The notes: generated by a model not told the origin, from the letters alone. 64,000 nucleotides of DNA from an uncultured Bacteroidia bacterium (GCA_903904515.1 CAIVCR010000049.1:1-64000), one strand, 5' to 3'; shown: positions 19,474 to 28,901, counted from the first letter of the stretch. A program made the numbers and translations.

Positions 19474-22400
19474 TCAGACTTTATTATTTGAAAATTGTTT
19501 TTCACCCCAGAATTTTATCATCTTGATCAAATTATCAACCCGCAATGGCTTGGTGATATAATCGTCCATCCCAGCCTCGATGCATTTTTCTCTGTCTCCC
19601 TGCATCGCATTGGCAGTCATAGCGATAATAATTGGTCGGTCTTCTTTTCTGCGCTCTACAATAATTCCTGTTGCTTCATATCCATTCATCTCGGGCATTT
19701 GAATATCCATGAATATGAGGGTATAATTTTTACGTTTAAGTGCCTCCAAAGCTTCAAGTCCGTTGGCTGCAATATCGGTTTTATACCCTAACAACTCAAA
19801 TACATTGCGAATTAATTTCTGGTTGATCAGGTTATCTTCAGCTACTAAAATCTGGAATGGATAGGTTTTGGAGATCTCAGTAAGCCTAAAATTAAGTGGG
19901 GAAGTGTTTACTACTTCAACCTTGGCAGGTTCTATTACCTTGAGCAGCATTTCCGCCAGTTGGGAATGCTTAATTGGTTTATTCACATAGGATGAAAATA
20001 ATCTTCTTAATTCTTCAGCTTCGGTGTTGAATCCAACCGAGGTTAACATGATTAAAGGCAATTGATCTTTAGTGAATTTTTTTCTGATTATTCGGGCAAG
20101 CATTATGCCATCCATTTCGGGCATTTGCATATCTATAATGCCTGCATCAAAATGATTATTCTCAAATAATGCCAGTGCTTCAGCTCCGGATTCACAGACA
20201 GTGGCCTTTATTCCCCAGTAGTCACATTGCAGTGAGAGAATTCTTCGGTTGGTCGCATTGTCATCGACGATCAGAACCGATTTTCCGGGAAGGCTTTTCA
20301 GTGATTTATAAACCTGATCGATTTCATTACTTCCAGGTTTTGAATTCCGCGTTTGTATCGTGAAACGAAAATCGGATCCATCTCCCTCCTGACTTGTTAC
20401 CCAGATTTTCCCATTCATTAACTTTACAAGACTTGACGTAATTGCCAATCCAAGTCCTGTTCCTCCATATTTTCGGGTAGTTGAGGCATCAACCTGAGTA
20501 AATGGATTGAATAATAAATCAATTTTATTCCTTGGGATGCCAATTCCGGTATCCTTTACTGAGAACTCAAGTACAACAAGGTCATCCACCTGTGATTTCA
20601 AATTAATGTAAATCAGGATATCCCCTTTATCGGTAAATTTTATTGCATTACTCACCAGATTGACAATGATCTGACGCAGTCTGAATCCATCTCCGAAAAT
20701 AAATTGATAGACCAACGGATCAATAAAGTAAATGATATCGAGATGTTTTTCGAGCGCCTTGGGAGCCATGAGATCCAATACATCTTCAATACATAGCCGT
20801 AAATCAAAAGTACTCTCCTCAAGCTCCATATGACCCGATTCAATTTTTGAGAAATCGAGAATCTCATTGATAATATTCATCAGGCTCTCACCGGAATTCT
20901 CAATGATATTGACATATTCACGTTGCGCCGGGTTTAATTCTGAAAGAAGCAATAGACTTGTCATCCCAATCACCCCATTCATCGGAGTACGAATTTCGTG
21001 CGACATAGAGGCCAGAAATTCCGATTTGGCGCGGTCGGCAGATTTAGCCAGTTCCATGGCTTCTATTAACTTCTCCTGCGAGGTCTGTCTTCGGATTGCG
21101 CCTCCAATGTTGTCAGCAAGCATTTTTAGTACCGTCTCCTCGGCAATGGTCCAAAGATGATCATGGGTGCAATCTGCAAATCCAACAATCCCCCAAAAAT
21201 AGTTTGTTTTCGGATCAATGACCGGAACAATTATCAATGACTGAATTCTTTGCGGTCCAAAAATTAATTTGATATCATCTTTGAACTCATTTAACAGTCC
21301 TTTAATTGTTTCGCCTTTCATCATTAGGGCGTACCATCCGTCACCATGATTGGAATATTGAATTTCATTTACAGCTTCGGAGTTTATATTGTTCTTTATC
21401 TCTTCTGCAATATACTCATGCACCCGAACGGCTTTCCTCGCCCCCGTTGCAGGATCCTGGCTATTTTTATAAATGAAAATCCGGTCTATATCAGCCTTGC
21501 TGCTAATGATTTCAAGTGCATCACGAATGGCAGTATCAAAGTCTTCGTTTGTTAACAGATGATTAGATGCCAGTGCCATCCCCTGAAGAACACCCTTTTG
21601 TTGGATGAGCTTTTTTTGCATCTGATTAATCTCAATATTTTCACGTTCCAATTCCTGTTTCTGATGATGGAAAATCGAAATTAGCCGGGCAATCTGACTG
21701 AATTCATTTTTACTCTTTTCGAGAGTAACAAGTTTTAAAGTATCGTTATTTGAAAGGCTGTCAGATATTATTTTCAGAGGGCGTCTGATCCATCGGTATA
21801 GAATCGAAAAGAATATAAAAACGAGAAAAGGGAGTAATAATCCGAGTGAATTAAATACTAAGTCATTTATCTTATGATAATTGGAAAGAACTTTATAAGG
21901 TTTTTTAATAACCAGAAAACCAATCTGCTGGCCGTCATAACCCAATAAGTTCAACGAGGCAGTTATTGAATCATTTTCCAACGACTGCCTGGTAATTGAG
22001 GCAGATTTCGAAAAGCTTACTGAACTGGCTGTATTTTGAGACATTTCGCTTAGAAATTTCAAGTTCCAGTTTCGGCCGATATAGAACATTCCTGCAGAAG
22101 GGGTAATATGGGCTGTGTCAGAACTGGGGTGTATTGAAGCGGCCGAGATCTCCAGAAGACCCTCCGGGGCTGCCTCAAAAAAGTGAATATGCTCCTTCCT
22201 TAATACCGTTTTAAGAATATGGTCCCGTGTTGAAGGGTCAGAAAGAATATCCTTTGGCCGATGGCCATAATTATAGATTAGTTGATGATCACGATTGTAA
22301 ACATTTACAAAATATAGTTTGAACGATTTAACAATACTGCCAATGTTATCCTTTGCCCATTCCTGGTTTGGCTTTTGGATATAGGAGATCTCATCCCAAT

Positions 22401-22602
22401 TGGCATAGTCTGTTACCAATTGGTCAAGATGATCAGATTGAACATTTACCGCAGTATTCAGCAGGACGGCAAGCTGATCGGTAGTCGATTTAATAATTAA
22501 GGCCTGTTGCTGTTCCTGAATTCTGCGAAAAAAAAGTAAAAACCCTGTTAAGAGAATAACTGTAGCAAAAAATAGTAATAGGATTTTATTTCTGATATTC
22601 AT
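19474..22602 (-). CDS. Membrane hybrid histidine kinase with CHASE4-like sensor
   Basis: A 1042-residue kinase. Membrane segment 1 (about 7-26) is followed by an extracytoplasmic domain to about 240 with DYANWDEIS, typical of CHASE4, then membrane segment 2 (about 245-265) and a linker, a GAF domain (about 340-510), a dimerisation domain with phospho-His in MSHEIRTPMNG near 533, an ATPase domain (DTGIGIP, GTGLGLAI), receiver 1 (IIDMQMPEMDG near 822) and receiver 2 (MDIQMPEMNG near 965). From the GAF domain onward it closely resembles the next kinase, which suggests duplication followed by exchange of the sensor part. It faces the periplasm, so it could sense an envelope or polymer signal. The stop is 104 bp before the next kinase start. 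Confidence 0.94.
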   Translation of the reverse strand: MNIRNKILLLFFATVILLTGFLLFFRRIQEQQQALIIKSTTDQLAVLLNTAVNVQSDHLDQLVTDYANWDEISYIQKPNQEWAKDNIGSIVKSFKLYFVNVYNRDHQLIYNYGHRPKDILSDPSTRDHILKTVLRKEHIHFFEAAPEGLLEISAASIHPSSDTAHITPSAGMFYIGRNWNLKFLSEMSQNTASSVSFSKSASITRQSLENDSITASLNLLGYDGQQIGFLVIKKPYKVLSNYHKINDLVFNSLGLLLPFLVFIFFSILYRWIRRPLKIISDSLSNNDTLKLVTLEKSKNEFSQIARLISIFHHQKQELERENIEINQMQKKLIQQKGVLQGMALASNHLLTNEDFDTAIRDALEIISSKADIDRIFIYKNSQDPATGARKAVRVHEYIAEEIKNNINSEAVNEIQYSNHGDGWYALMMKGETIKGLLNEFKDDIKLIFGPQRIQSLIIVPVIDPKTNYFWGIVGFADCTHDHLWTIAEETVLKMLADNIGGAIRRQTSQEKLIEAMELAKSADRAKSEFLASMSHEIRTPMNGVIGMTSLLLLSELNPAQREYVNIIENSGESLMNIINEILDFSKIESGHMELEESTFDLRLCIEDVLDLMAPKALEKHLDIIYFIDPLVYQFIFGDGFRLRQIIVNLVSNAIKFTDKGDILIYINLKSQVDDLVVLEFSVKDTGIGIPRNKIDLLFNPFTQVDASTTRKYGGTGLGLAITSSLVKLMNGKIWVTSQEGDGSDFRFTIQTRNSKPGSNEIDQVYKSLKSLPGKSVLIVDDNATNRRILSLQCDYWGIKATVCESGAEALALFENNHFDAGIIDMQMPEMDGIMLARIIRKKFTKDQLPLIMLTSVGFNTEAEELRRLFSSYVNKPIKHSQLAEMLLKVIEPAKVEVVNTSPLNFRLTEISKTYPFQILVAEDNLINQKLIRNVFELLGYKTDIAANGLEALEALKRKNYTLIFMDIQMPEMNGYEATGIIVERRKEDRPIIIAMTANAMQGDREKCIEAGMDDYITKPLRVDNLIKMIKFWGEKQFSNNKV

Positions 22603-22655
22603 AAAGTTACGGTTGAATTTTTACCTGGCTTTGCAATTAATTGATATCTAATAAT

Positions 22656-25370
22656 TTAGATTTTATTTTTTGAATTAAATTGAAAACGGTAAAGTTTTTT
22701 TAAAACCCGCCGCAAGAAGCTTCTTCTTTTAGGAATTTCCCCAAGAATTGATTCCACAACTTCCAGTTCAACACCATTTAGTACCAAAACCGGAGGGTGG
22801 GATGTTATTTTCGATATCATCTCCATTGCTCCCTCGTCTGCTACTGACCATCCTCTGTTTGAACGGCATACGACCAATGGCAAATCAACCGATGAAATAA
22901 GATCAGAAGAATATGGATAATGAATAATTGACGGGATTTCAATTAATACATAATCGGGTTTAGCTATAAAAAAATGATGATCCGGGGTGGTTAAATCGTT
23001 ATAGTCACTAACAGATAAATAATCATCATTTATGATGAAATGGACAAATTCATCCTTAGTGAGTATTGATCCATGATCGCACAGATAAGGACTTTTATAG
23101 TCAATTCTACTATCAGAATATCCCAAGAACCAATTTATGAAAGAAAACCTATTCGGTGGACAATATTCTTCAGCATTGGCTTGGGCAGAGATATCGACGT
23201 GTTCCGGCTTTTGACCTTCGGCATCTTGCATGGCATATCTGAATACCATCACCTTATTCCCATGCTTCTTAAGTTGAGATGCAATATTTTGTGAAACGAC
23301 AGTTTTCCCCTCATTATTTGACGTGCTGAAAATAAGTATTTTATACGGTTCATCATTCCGATTTTTCTCCTTTTTAAAAAGCTCAATATTTTGAATAATC
23401 ATCTCCAGAAGCCGTTGGGTGATAACTGGAAAATTGAGTATTGCGGTTTTTAGGTAGATTTTGGGAAATACGCCAATTAGGGCCAATTTTAATCGCTTTG
23501 TGGCATTACCGGGGTTTCGCAGAGATTCATCAAAAAACTCCATCGCCATAATGGTTGAGAAAACAATCAGAAAACCGAACAGTGCGGCGCCGATAATCAG
23601 AAATTTGCGTTTGGTTGGATTTGGTGTGATCGGGAAGAATGGCTGGTCTATAGCTTTCAGATTTGAAGATAGTTCAAGATCCTGCATTTTGAGTTTAGCC
23701 AGGTTCAAACCATGCAGTAATTCAAGAAATTCTGATTCAGAAACCGAGATTTCACGTTCAATTCTTTTCAGATTGGCTCCCGCCGGCGCAAAAATTTCGT
23801 ATTGTTTTTGAAAATCCTGAATCCGGTTGCCCAGAACAACAATCCCTGCATTTAGGTCTTCATATTTTAAAACATTAGCAATCCATTCGTTTAACAGGGT
23901 TGCCAAAGGGAGTCCTTCAGTGGTATTTCCAAACCGGTAAAGTTCTGAAACCGCTTCACGAATTTCATCTTTTAGTTTCTCTGCTTTGAGCTTAAGCAAT
24001 GGTAAATTTCTAATTTGGGAGGTGTCAGCATATCCAATTGATTCAGCAGTTGCTATTCTTGTATCAATCTGGCTAAGCTGATTTCTTTTTTCGATGATAG
24101 GGGAGCTTTTTAACTGGATTTTTTGTTGATAAGCTAATTTTTCCTCAAGGCGTTTTATTTCTGCTTCAACACCGACAAGTTTAATCCGCATATTATTGTA
24201 GTCAACATCGAGTGCTTCCTTCGCCCCGGCAACTGCTTTACTCTGCTCGTAATAGTTGATAATTTTATTATCCTTATTAAAAGAGAGAAGCTTATCTTCT
24301 CCTGCATTTAATTTCTGAGTAGCCTGATTAACCTGGTACTCAAAATATTTAACGACGGCATCTGATCTGTTTTCTTTAAGAACTTTGTAGTTTTTTATGC
24401 AAACCTGAGTGAGAAAAATGAGGGTCTGCTGGCATATTCCGGGATCATCAGAGGTGTACTTTAATTTGACAAGATCGCTGCTTCCAATTCGTTGAACATT
24501 GATGGACGAAATAGCATCAAGTGAATAATGGGGATTATTATAGCTTAAAAGGTGGCTTACAAAATTAGTATCACTACTTCCGCACAAGAGTGTCAGATTT
24601 TTCACTGTTTGTTCATAGGCCGATTCATCGATTGATGGAGGGAGCGTTTTCCCGCTCTTGGATGGCGCATAAAGCTTTGCAAAAGAAAATGCACTATCTT
24701 TTGATGCAATGGTTAAGGTTGTGTCCTTGCTGGAACTACTTCCTGGCTCCTCTACTTCTTCCCCCACTTTTAATTTTTGACCAACCTTCACTGTATTATC
24801 TTTGATGCCATTCAGTTTTTTCAATTGATCAACTTTCATCCCATATTGTCGAGAGATTGAAAAGAATGTTTCTCCTGATTTTACAGTATGTAATTGAAAT
24901 TCAGTATTATGTATTGGCTTTGATTCGACGGGAGAAATTTTGACTGGTGCCTGCTTTTCAGGTTGAAGAGTACTTACCTGCTCCTTTGTGGTAACAACCA
25001 ATGCCCTGACATAAGCGGGGGTGATTTTATTCAGGTAATCAAAGTTTTTTGGTAAAATATAACGCGGATCAGCTTTAGAGAGCATCAAATGCTGAGCAAT
25101 CAACCTGATTGAAACCTCCTGCTGCGTTTCACGGGAATTAATTACGTTAATCAGGTTATCAAAGTCGGTATTTGTAGCAAAATAACTGATCGCTTTTCCC
25201 ATCTCAACACTTGATCCGGAAGCAAGACCGGTATAGAGCGTTGTTTCGGACGAATAGGTAAAACTTGGGTTTTTTGTAAAAACGATTACCAAAACTGCCA
25301 GTAGTATTGGAGTCAGAAACAAAAGAACCAGATGCTTGCGCAATAAGCGTAGGAGACCAATTAGTGTCAT
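22656..25370 (-). CDS. Wzz/GumC-type co-polymerase with inserted LysM domain and degenerate kinase domain
   Basis: A 904-residue protein. Membrane helix 1 is at about 11-31 and helix 2 at about 585-610, preceded by the Pro-rich PFFPITPNPTKRK of chain-length regulators. The periplasmic part has long coiled-coil stretches (about 330-560). A LysM domain lies at about 160-203 (HTVKSGETFFSISRQYG ... VGQKLKVG). The cytoplasmic domain has a P-loop-like STSNNEGKT near 685, where the usual PG is NN. The Walker A' region reads VLIEIPS near 805, with Glu in place of Asp. There is no Tyr cluster at the C-terminus. It should set chain length or link polymerisation to export; kinase activity is doubtful. 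It starts 3 bp after the TolC-type gene's stop. Confidence 0.85.
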   Translation of the reverse strand: MTLIGLLRLLRKHLVLLFLTPILLAVLVIVFTKNPSFTYSSETTLYTGLASGSSVEMGKAISYFATNTDFDNLINVINSRETQQEVSIRLIAQHLMLSKADPRYILPKNFDYLNKITPAYVRALVVTTKEQVSTLQPEKQAPVKISPVESKPIHNTEFQLHTVKSGETFFSISRQYGMKVDQLKKLNGIKDNTVKVGQKLKVGEEVEEPGSSSSKDTTLTIASKDSAFSFAKLYAPSKSGKTLPPSIDESAYEQTVKNLTLLCGSSDTNFVSHLLSYNNPHYSLDAISSINVQRIGSSDLVKLKYTSDDPGICQQTLIFLTQVCIKNYKVLKENRSDAVVKYFEYQVNQATQKLNAGEDKLLSFNKDNKIINYYEQSKAVAGAKEALDVDYNNMRIKLVGVEAEIKRLEEKLAYQQKIQLKSSPIIEKRNQLSQIDTRIATAESIGYADTSQIRNLPLLKLKAEKLKDEIREAVSELYRFGNTTEGLPLATLLNEWIANVLKYEDLNAGIVVLGNRIQDFQKQYEIFAPAGANLKRIEREISVSESEFLELLHGLNLAKLKMQDLELSSNLKAIDQPFFPITPNPTKRKFLIIGAALFGFLIVFSTIMAMEFFDESLRNPGNATKRLKLALIGVFPKIYLKTAILNFPVITQRLLEMIIQNIELFKKEKNRNDEPYKILIFSTSNNEGKTVVSQNIASQLKKHGNKVMVFRYAMQDAEGQKPEHVDISAQANAEEYCPPNRFSFINWFLGYSDSRIDYKSPYLCDHGSILTKDEFVHFIINDDYLSVSDYNDLTTPDHHFFIAKPDYVLIEIPSIIHYPYSSDLISSVDLPLVVCRSNRGWSVADEGAMEMISKITSHPPVLVLNGVELEVVESILGEIPKRRSFLRRVLKKLYRFQFNSKNKI

Positions 25371-25373
25371 CGA

Positions 25374-26129
25374 TTAATTGAGTTTGTTTGTAAGATCAAA
25401 TTTTATCCCTACAATTTCTTCGAGCAACATATATGCTGTCCGGAATTCCATTTTTGAGCTTTCAAAGTCAGTTTCACTCCTGGACACTATTTCAGTAATA
25501 CTGGAATACTCTGCAACATTGACAACTCCGTTTAAAAACTGTTTTTCAGCCATCTCCATATTGATTTTAGCTGTTTCAGCATATTTAGACTTAATTTTAA
25601 GTAACCTGTGTTTAACAATTACTTCATTGTACTGTTTGATAACCAATTGACGAAGCTCATTGCGTTGGACTAAGGAATAACTTTGTGCCTGAGCAACTTC
25701 TGCTTTTGCAAATTTAACCTGATGCCTTCGGCTTAAAAAATCATAAAATGGGATTCTGATATAGGCCCCAACTCCATAATTTAATTCTGTGCTCTTTGTC
25801 GAGGTTAAAGCAGGATTTTGACCAGCAATTACATTTGAAGCAAAATTGTCGAAAGTTCCATAGCGCATATCGGTCTGAAATCCTAAATCCCTTGTCCATT
25901 CCAACCGGCTTGTGGACAATTTTTGTTCATTCATGGCGATTTGCAGATCCCTAAATTTAACGTAAGGGTTTCTCGCAATGGCCGAATCAATAATCGTTTC
26001 CAAAGGTGGCAGTATCGATTCGATATTGTCTTTAAACAAATCAAACGCTTTATCTTGCTGAGCAATTCCCTGGAATTGAATCAATAAAAGCGTAAAAAAA
26101 ATAATCGGGGTAGAAAATCGTCGATTCAC
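25374..26129 (-). CDS. Half-length TolC-family outer membrane protein
   Basis: A 251-residue protein with a clear signal peptide (MNRRFSTPIIFFTLLLIQFQG, cleaved near residue 24). It then has one round of the TolC/OEP pattern: a helix with AIARNPYVKFRDLQI, two strands (LGFQTDMRYG and GAYIRIPFYD), and long coiled-coil helices to residue 245. Ordinary TolC proteins have two such repeats in 420-480 residues; here there is only one, and the frame ends cleanly. The protein could assemble as a hexamer or serve as a periplasmic spacer. Location directly before the Wzz-type gene suggests it is part of the export path. No sign of a frameshift was seen. Confidence 0.75.
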   Translation of the reverse strand: MNRRFSTPIIFFTLLLIQFQGIAQQDKAFDLFKDNIESILPPLETIIDSAIARNPYVKFRDLQIAMNEQKLSTSRLEWTRDLGFQTDMRYGTFDNFASNVIAGQNPALTSTKSTELNYGVGAYIRIPFYDFLSRRHQVKFAKAEVAQAQSYSLVQRNELRQLVIKQYNEVIVKHRLLKIKSKYAETAKINMEMAEKQFLNGVVNVAEYSSITEIVSRSETDFESSKMEFRTAYMLLEEIVGIKFDLTNKLN

Positions 26130-26177
26130 GGATTACTGTTTAATTTAGATTCAAAGTAAAGATATTAAAAAAAGGAG

Positions 26178-27383
26178 TTACACCGTATCTTTCTGAAATA
26201 GTGCAGGGACCGTTCTGAGAATTAATTTCAGATCATACCAGAACGAATAGTTGTCTCCGATAAAGTGGTCTGCATATTCGTTGTCCAGACGCATCCTTTC
26301 CTCTTCTGACATGACACCACCTTTACCCCTTAGTTCAACCTGCCAGAGACCGGTAATTCCCGCCGGTGCGAGAAACCGTTTTGACAATGCACCTCGTGTT
26401 AGCAGTTCCGCTTCATAAACAGGCAATGGACGGTTACCAACAATTGACATATCTCCCTTAATGACATTGATCAGTTGTGGAAGTTCATCGATACTCGTAT
26501 TGCGGATAAATTTTCCAACCCTGGTGATTCGTGGATCATCAGAAATCTTGATAAATGCCGATTTAGATTTGGCCACTTCCCTTTTTTGAGTAGTGTACCA
26601 GTAATCGCAAATATTGTGAGGACCAATATGCAAAACAGGGGAACATGTTTTGCCATTGTTTAGTTTTGCACAAACCGGACATGGTTTTGAAAAATCAATT
26701 TCAGATTGCAGCGAGTTGATTGAATATTGGTTCTTATCTTTTGCAAGTTTATTCAATTCCTTATCTGCACCCACACGCATGGAACGTAATTTGTAAAAAT
26801 CAAATGGCTCACGCCCAACCCTTTTTGAAATATAATAAACCTTTCCTTTTGATTCAAGTCTGATTGCAATGACAATAATCAGCAGAATTGGAGAGAGAAC
26901 GAGTAAGGCAGAGAATGCAACCAGCAGATCAAACAGCCGTTTGGAAAGGGGCATTGAATATTTAATATCCTGATTGTCTGTATTTACGTAGGATACTAAT
27001 GAATATTTATTTCTGTATTCGACCAAAAATCGAATTCGTCCCACGATACTCTCGGCTGACGCTAACGGAAGGACAAAAAAGTCGTCAATTCTTTGGTTAA
27101 AAGCTGTTCTAAATAACTCATCCTTAAATTCATAGGAAATAAGTATAAAAGCTAGCCGATCGAATTCGGGTCTTTCACGGATCCATTTGTGCATTTCAAT
27201 GCCGTCTCCACCCGATAAATAGATCTCTGAAATAACAGCATCAGGTTTGTTTCCCGATTTGAGATAATTAACAGCTTCAAGGGTATTTGATTTATGTACG
27301 ACAGAAACTTCAGTGTGAGAGCGCAATTCATTAATCCCTTCGGTAGAGCGGCCAATATAAAGAATATTCAGTAAATTTTCCAT
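26178..27383 (-). CDS. Undecaprenyl-phosphate sugar-phosphate transferase with N-terminal pseudo-receiver
   Basis: The start MENLLNILYIGRS at 27383 is preferred; an upstream ATG at 27425 would add 14 residues. Residues 1-120 have the receiver fold but lack the acidic pair, carry Glu where the phospho-Asp should be (DAVISEIYL) and lack the conserved Lys. A membrane helix follows (about 150-175), then the bacterial sugar transferase domain with KLRSMRVGAD, DPRITRVGKFIR, SIDELPQL and GDMSIVGNRP. A roughly 70-residue insert between KLRSM and DPRIT contains four Cys (about 235, 238, 247, 259). This enzyme family starts the repeat unit by moving hexose-1-phosphate to undecaprenyl phosphate, so it is the priming enzyme of the cluster. 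Confidence 0.92.
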   Translation of the reverse strand: MENLLNILYIGRSTEGINELRSHTEVSVVHKSNTLEAVNYLKSGNKPDAVISEIYLSGGDGIEMHKWIRERPEFDRLAFILISYEFKDELFRTAFNQRIDDFFVLPLASAESIVGRIRFLVEYRNKYSLVSYVNTDNQDIKYSMPLSKRLFDLLVAFSALLVLSPILLIIVIAIRLESKGKVYYISKRVGREPFDFYKLRSMRVGADKELNKLAKDKNQYSINSLQSEIDFSKPCPVCAKLNNGKTCSPVLHIGPHNICDYWYTTQKREVAKSKSAFIKISDDPRITRVGKFIRNTSIDELPQLINVIKGDMSIVGNRPLPVYEAELLTRGALSKRFLAPAGITGLWQVELRGKGGVMSEEERMRLDNEYADHFIGDNYSFWYDLKLILRTVPALFQKDTV

Positions 27384-27440
27384 AGTAAAACTTAGTTCTA
27401 TAGGTTCAAAAAGTATTCGATCCAATTTTAATTGGCGTGG

Positions 27441-27827
27441 CTACCATTTCAAGGCATAATGAACCGGAAACAGGTTTTTGGAAATCAGTTCACCCAATTC
27501 CTCCGGATTAAAAGGCTTTGCCAGGAAATCCTGCGCACCAAGCCTGTAACACTTAATCCGTTCTTTGCTACTTTCAACTCCAGATAACATAATCACGGGA
27601 GTATGTTTGGTGAATCCTCTCTGCCTGACTTTTTCAACAAAAACATATCCATCCATGTTCGGCATTTGCAAATCGCATATAATTAAATCCGGTAAGTTCC
27701 CCTCCAGCCATTCAAGTGCTTCAATACCATCGCTTTTACTTACGATGTCATAATTTTTTGAGAGAAAATTTTCGAGTAACATACGAATACTTTTTTCATC
27801 ATCGATAATTAAAATCTTGTGCCTCAT
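27441..27827 (-). CDS. Stand-alone response regulator receiver
   Basis: A 128-residue protein made only of a receiver domain: acidic pair Asp9-Asp10, phospho-acceptor Asp52 (ICDLQMPNMDG), Ser82 in the Thr/Ser position, and Lys104 in FLAKPF. It has no DNA-binding or enzymatic output. It is the first gene of the polysaccharide cluster, 16-58 bp before the priming transferase depending on that gene's start. It is the most obvious partner for the two hybrid kinases, acting by protein contact or as a phosphate sink. This pairing is inference. Confidence 0.93.
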   Translation of the reverse strand: MRHKILIIDDEKSIRMLLENFLSKNYDIVSKSDGIEALEWLEGNLPDLIICDLQMPNMDGYVFVEKVRQRGFTKHTPVIMLSGVESSKERIKCYRLGAQDFLAKPFNPEELGELISKNLFPVHYALKW

Positions 27828-28264
27828 ACCTTTGAATATTTAGGATAAAATAAAATTAAGGAGGAATATTTAATTAAATAAAGGGGTGTTTTAGTACTGT
27901 TTTAAAGGGAATAAATAGATTTAAAGCAATTTATTTTACAAATCAGGACCTAATACCGGGAGGATTTGTAAATATATTAATCGAAAAAAGACATACTTAT
28001 CGAAATATTTACTATTTATGATTTTCGGGGAGTACCTTTAATAGCAGTGGTTTTTATCGGGATAAATCTGGTTTGCTTTCTTAAATATTTGTTTATCAGG
28101 ACTTACAGCTTCGCCCTTTCAATCCCATTAAACGAATTTGTTAATTCGCCCTTATATAAGATCTAATCAAACGGATAAAATCTACAATAGGGTAATGTTA
28201 ACTATTCCTCTTTTTATTTCCAAATCCTATTTTCTAAATAATTGAATAAATAAAGGCTTTCTGA
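27828..28264. other. Gene-free gap upstream of the polysaccharide cluster
   Basis: This 437-bp A/T-rich stretch lies upstream of the first gene of the cluster and should hold its promoter. No exact match to the Bacteroidota -7 element TAnnTTTG was found on the minus strand, and there is no supported ORF, tRNA or obvious hairpin. Confidence 0.6.
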
Positions 28265-28801
28265 TTAATCTCTGCAATTAAAAGTGGATCGCAGGAGTTC
28301 AAAGGCTTTTTGATTTAGCTTGTGGTCATTGAGTCCACTTTGTAAAAAAAATGTTATCGTTTTATCTGAACTATTAAAACAATAGATGGTGCCTTCAAGT
28401 TTTTGCTCGTTTACAAAGGTTATATAATGGCAACTTCTGACTTTTAATGCGGCGAATATTTCATTTTCAATTGCACTAAACTCAATTCCCGGATTTCGGT
28501 AAATATTTGCCGACTTCATACTTTGCTGATGAATCTCAATCATCTTATCGGGATCTTCAATCTTATTAACCCAGGCAACAGTAATCACACCAGTAGCCAG
28601 TTTCCCCACTCTTTCAGCTGAAAAGTAGTAGGCATTATCACCAATCGAATCATTGGCAATTGTTTTCCACCCTGCCGGAACCGAAAACGATACGCCGTCG
28701 CGCAGGTAAGGCTGCTCCTTGTTTTTTGCCAGTGAGCTGAGGCTTATGGCCATGGATTGCATTATAACTATCGTTCTAAGGATTGATTTAAATGTCATCA
28801 T
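28265..28801 (-). CDS. Small exported protein, PsbP/DcrB-like in shape
   Basis: A 178-residue protein with a signal peptide in the first 25 residues (hydrophobic IVIMQSMAISLSSLA). The mature part begins PYLRDGVSFSVPAGWKTI, which is the opening seen in PsbP/DcrB-like folds: a short strand followed by a P-x-G-W turn. The rest is alternating strands and ends in FELLRSTFNC. No catalytic motif is visible. A single gene between the polysaccharide cluster and the C69 peptidase, it is separated from both by more than 200 bp. Function unknown. Confidence 0.75.
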   Translation of the reverse strand: MMTFKSILRTIVIMQSMAISLSSLAKNKEQPYLRDGVSFSVPAGWKTIANDSIGDNAYYFSAERVGKLATGVITVAWVNKIEDPDKMIEIHQQSMKSANIYRNPGIEFSAIENEIFAALKVRSCHYITFVNEQKLEGTIYCFNSSDKTITFFLQSGLNDHKLNQKAFELLRSTFNCRD

Positions 28802-28901
28802 ATTAAATTGTTTAATAATTAAAGGATTGAATAACGTCCCATTTGGCAGCGTTAGTAAAACAATAAATAACCCAAGTTAACAATTTTATGTACTAAATAA
28901 C

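Noticed and set aside
25374-26129. TolC gene broken by a frameshift
   Set aside because: The frame ends in a stop 3 bp before the next gene and no second TolC repeat is seen in any frame downstream, so it looks like a genuine short form.
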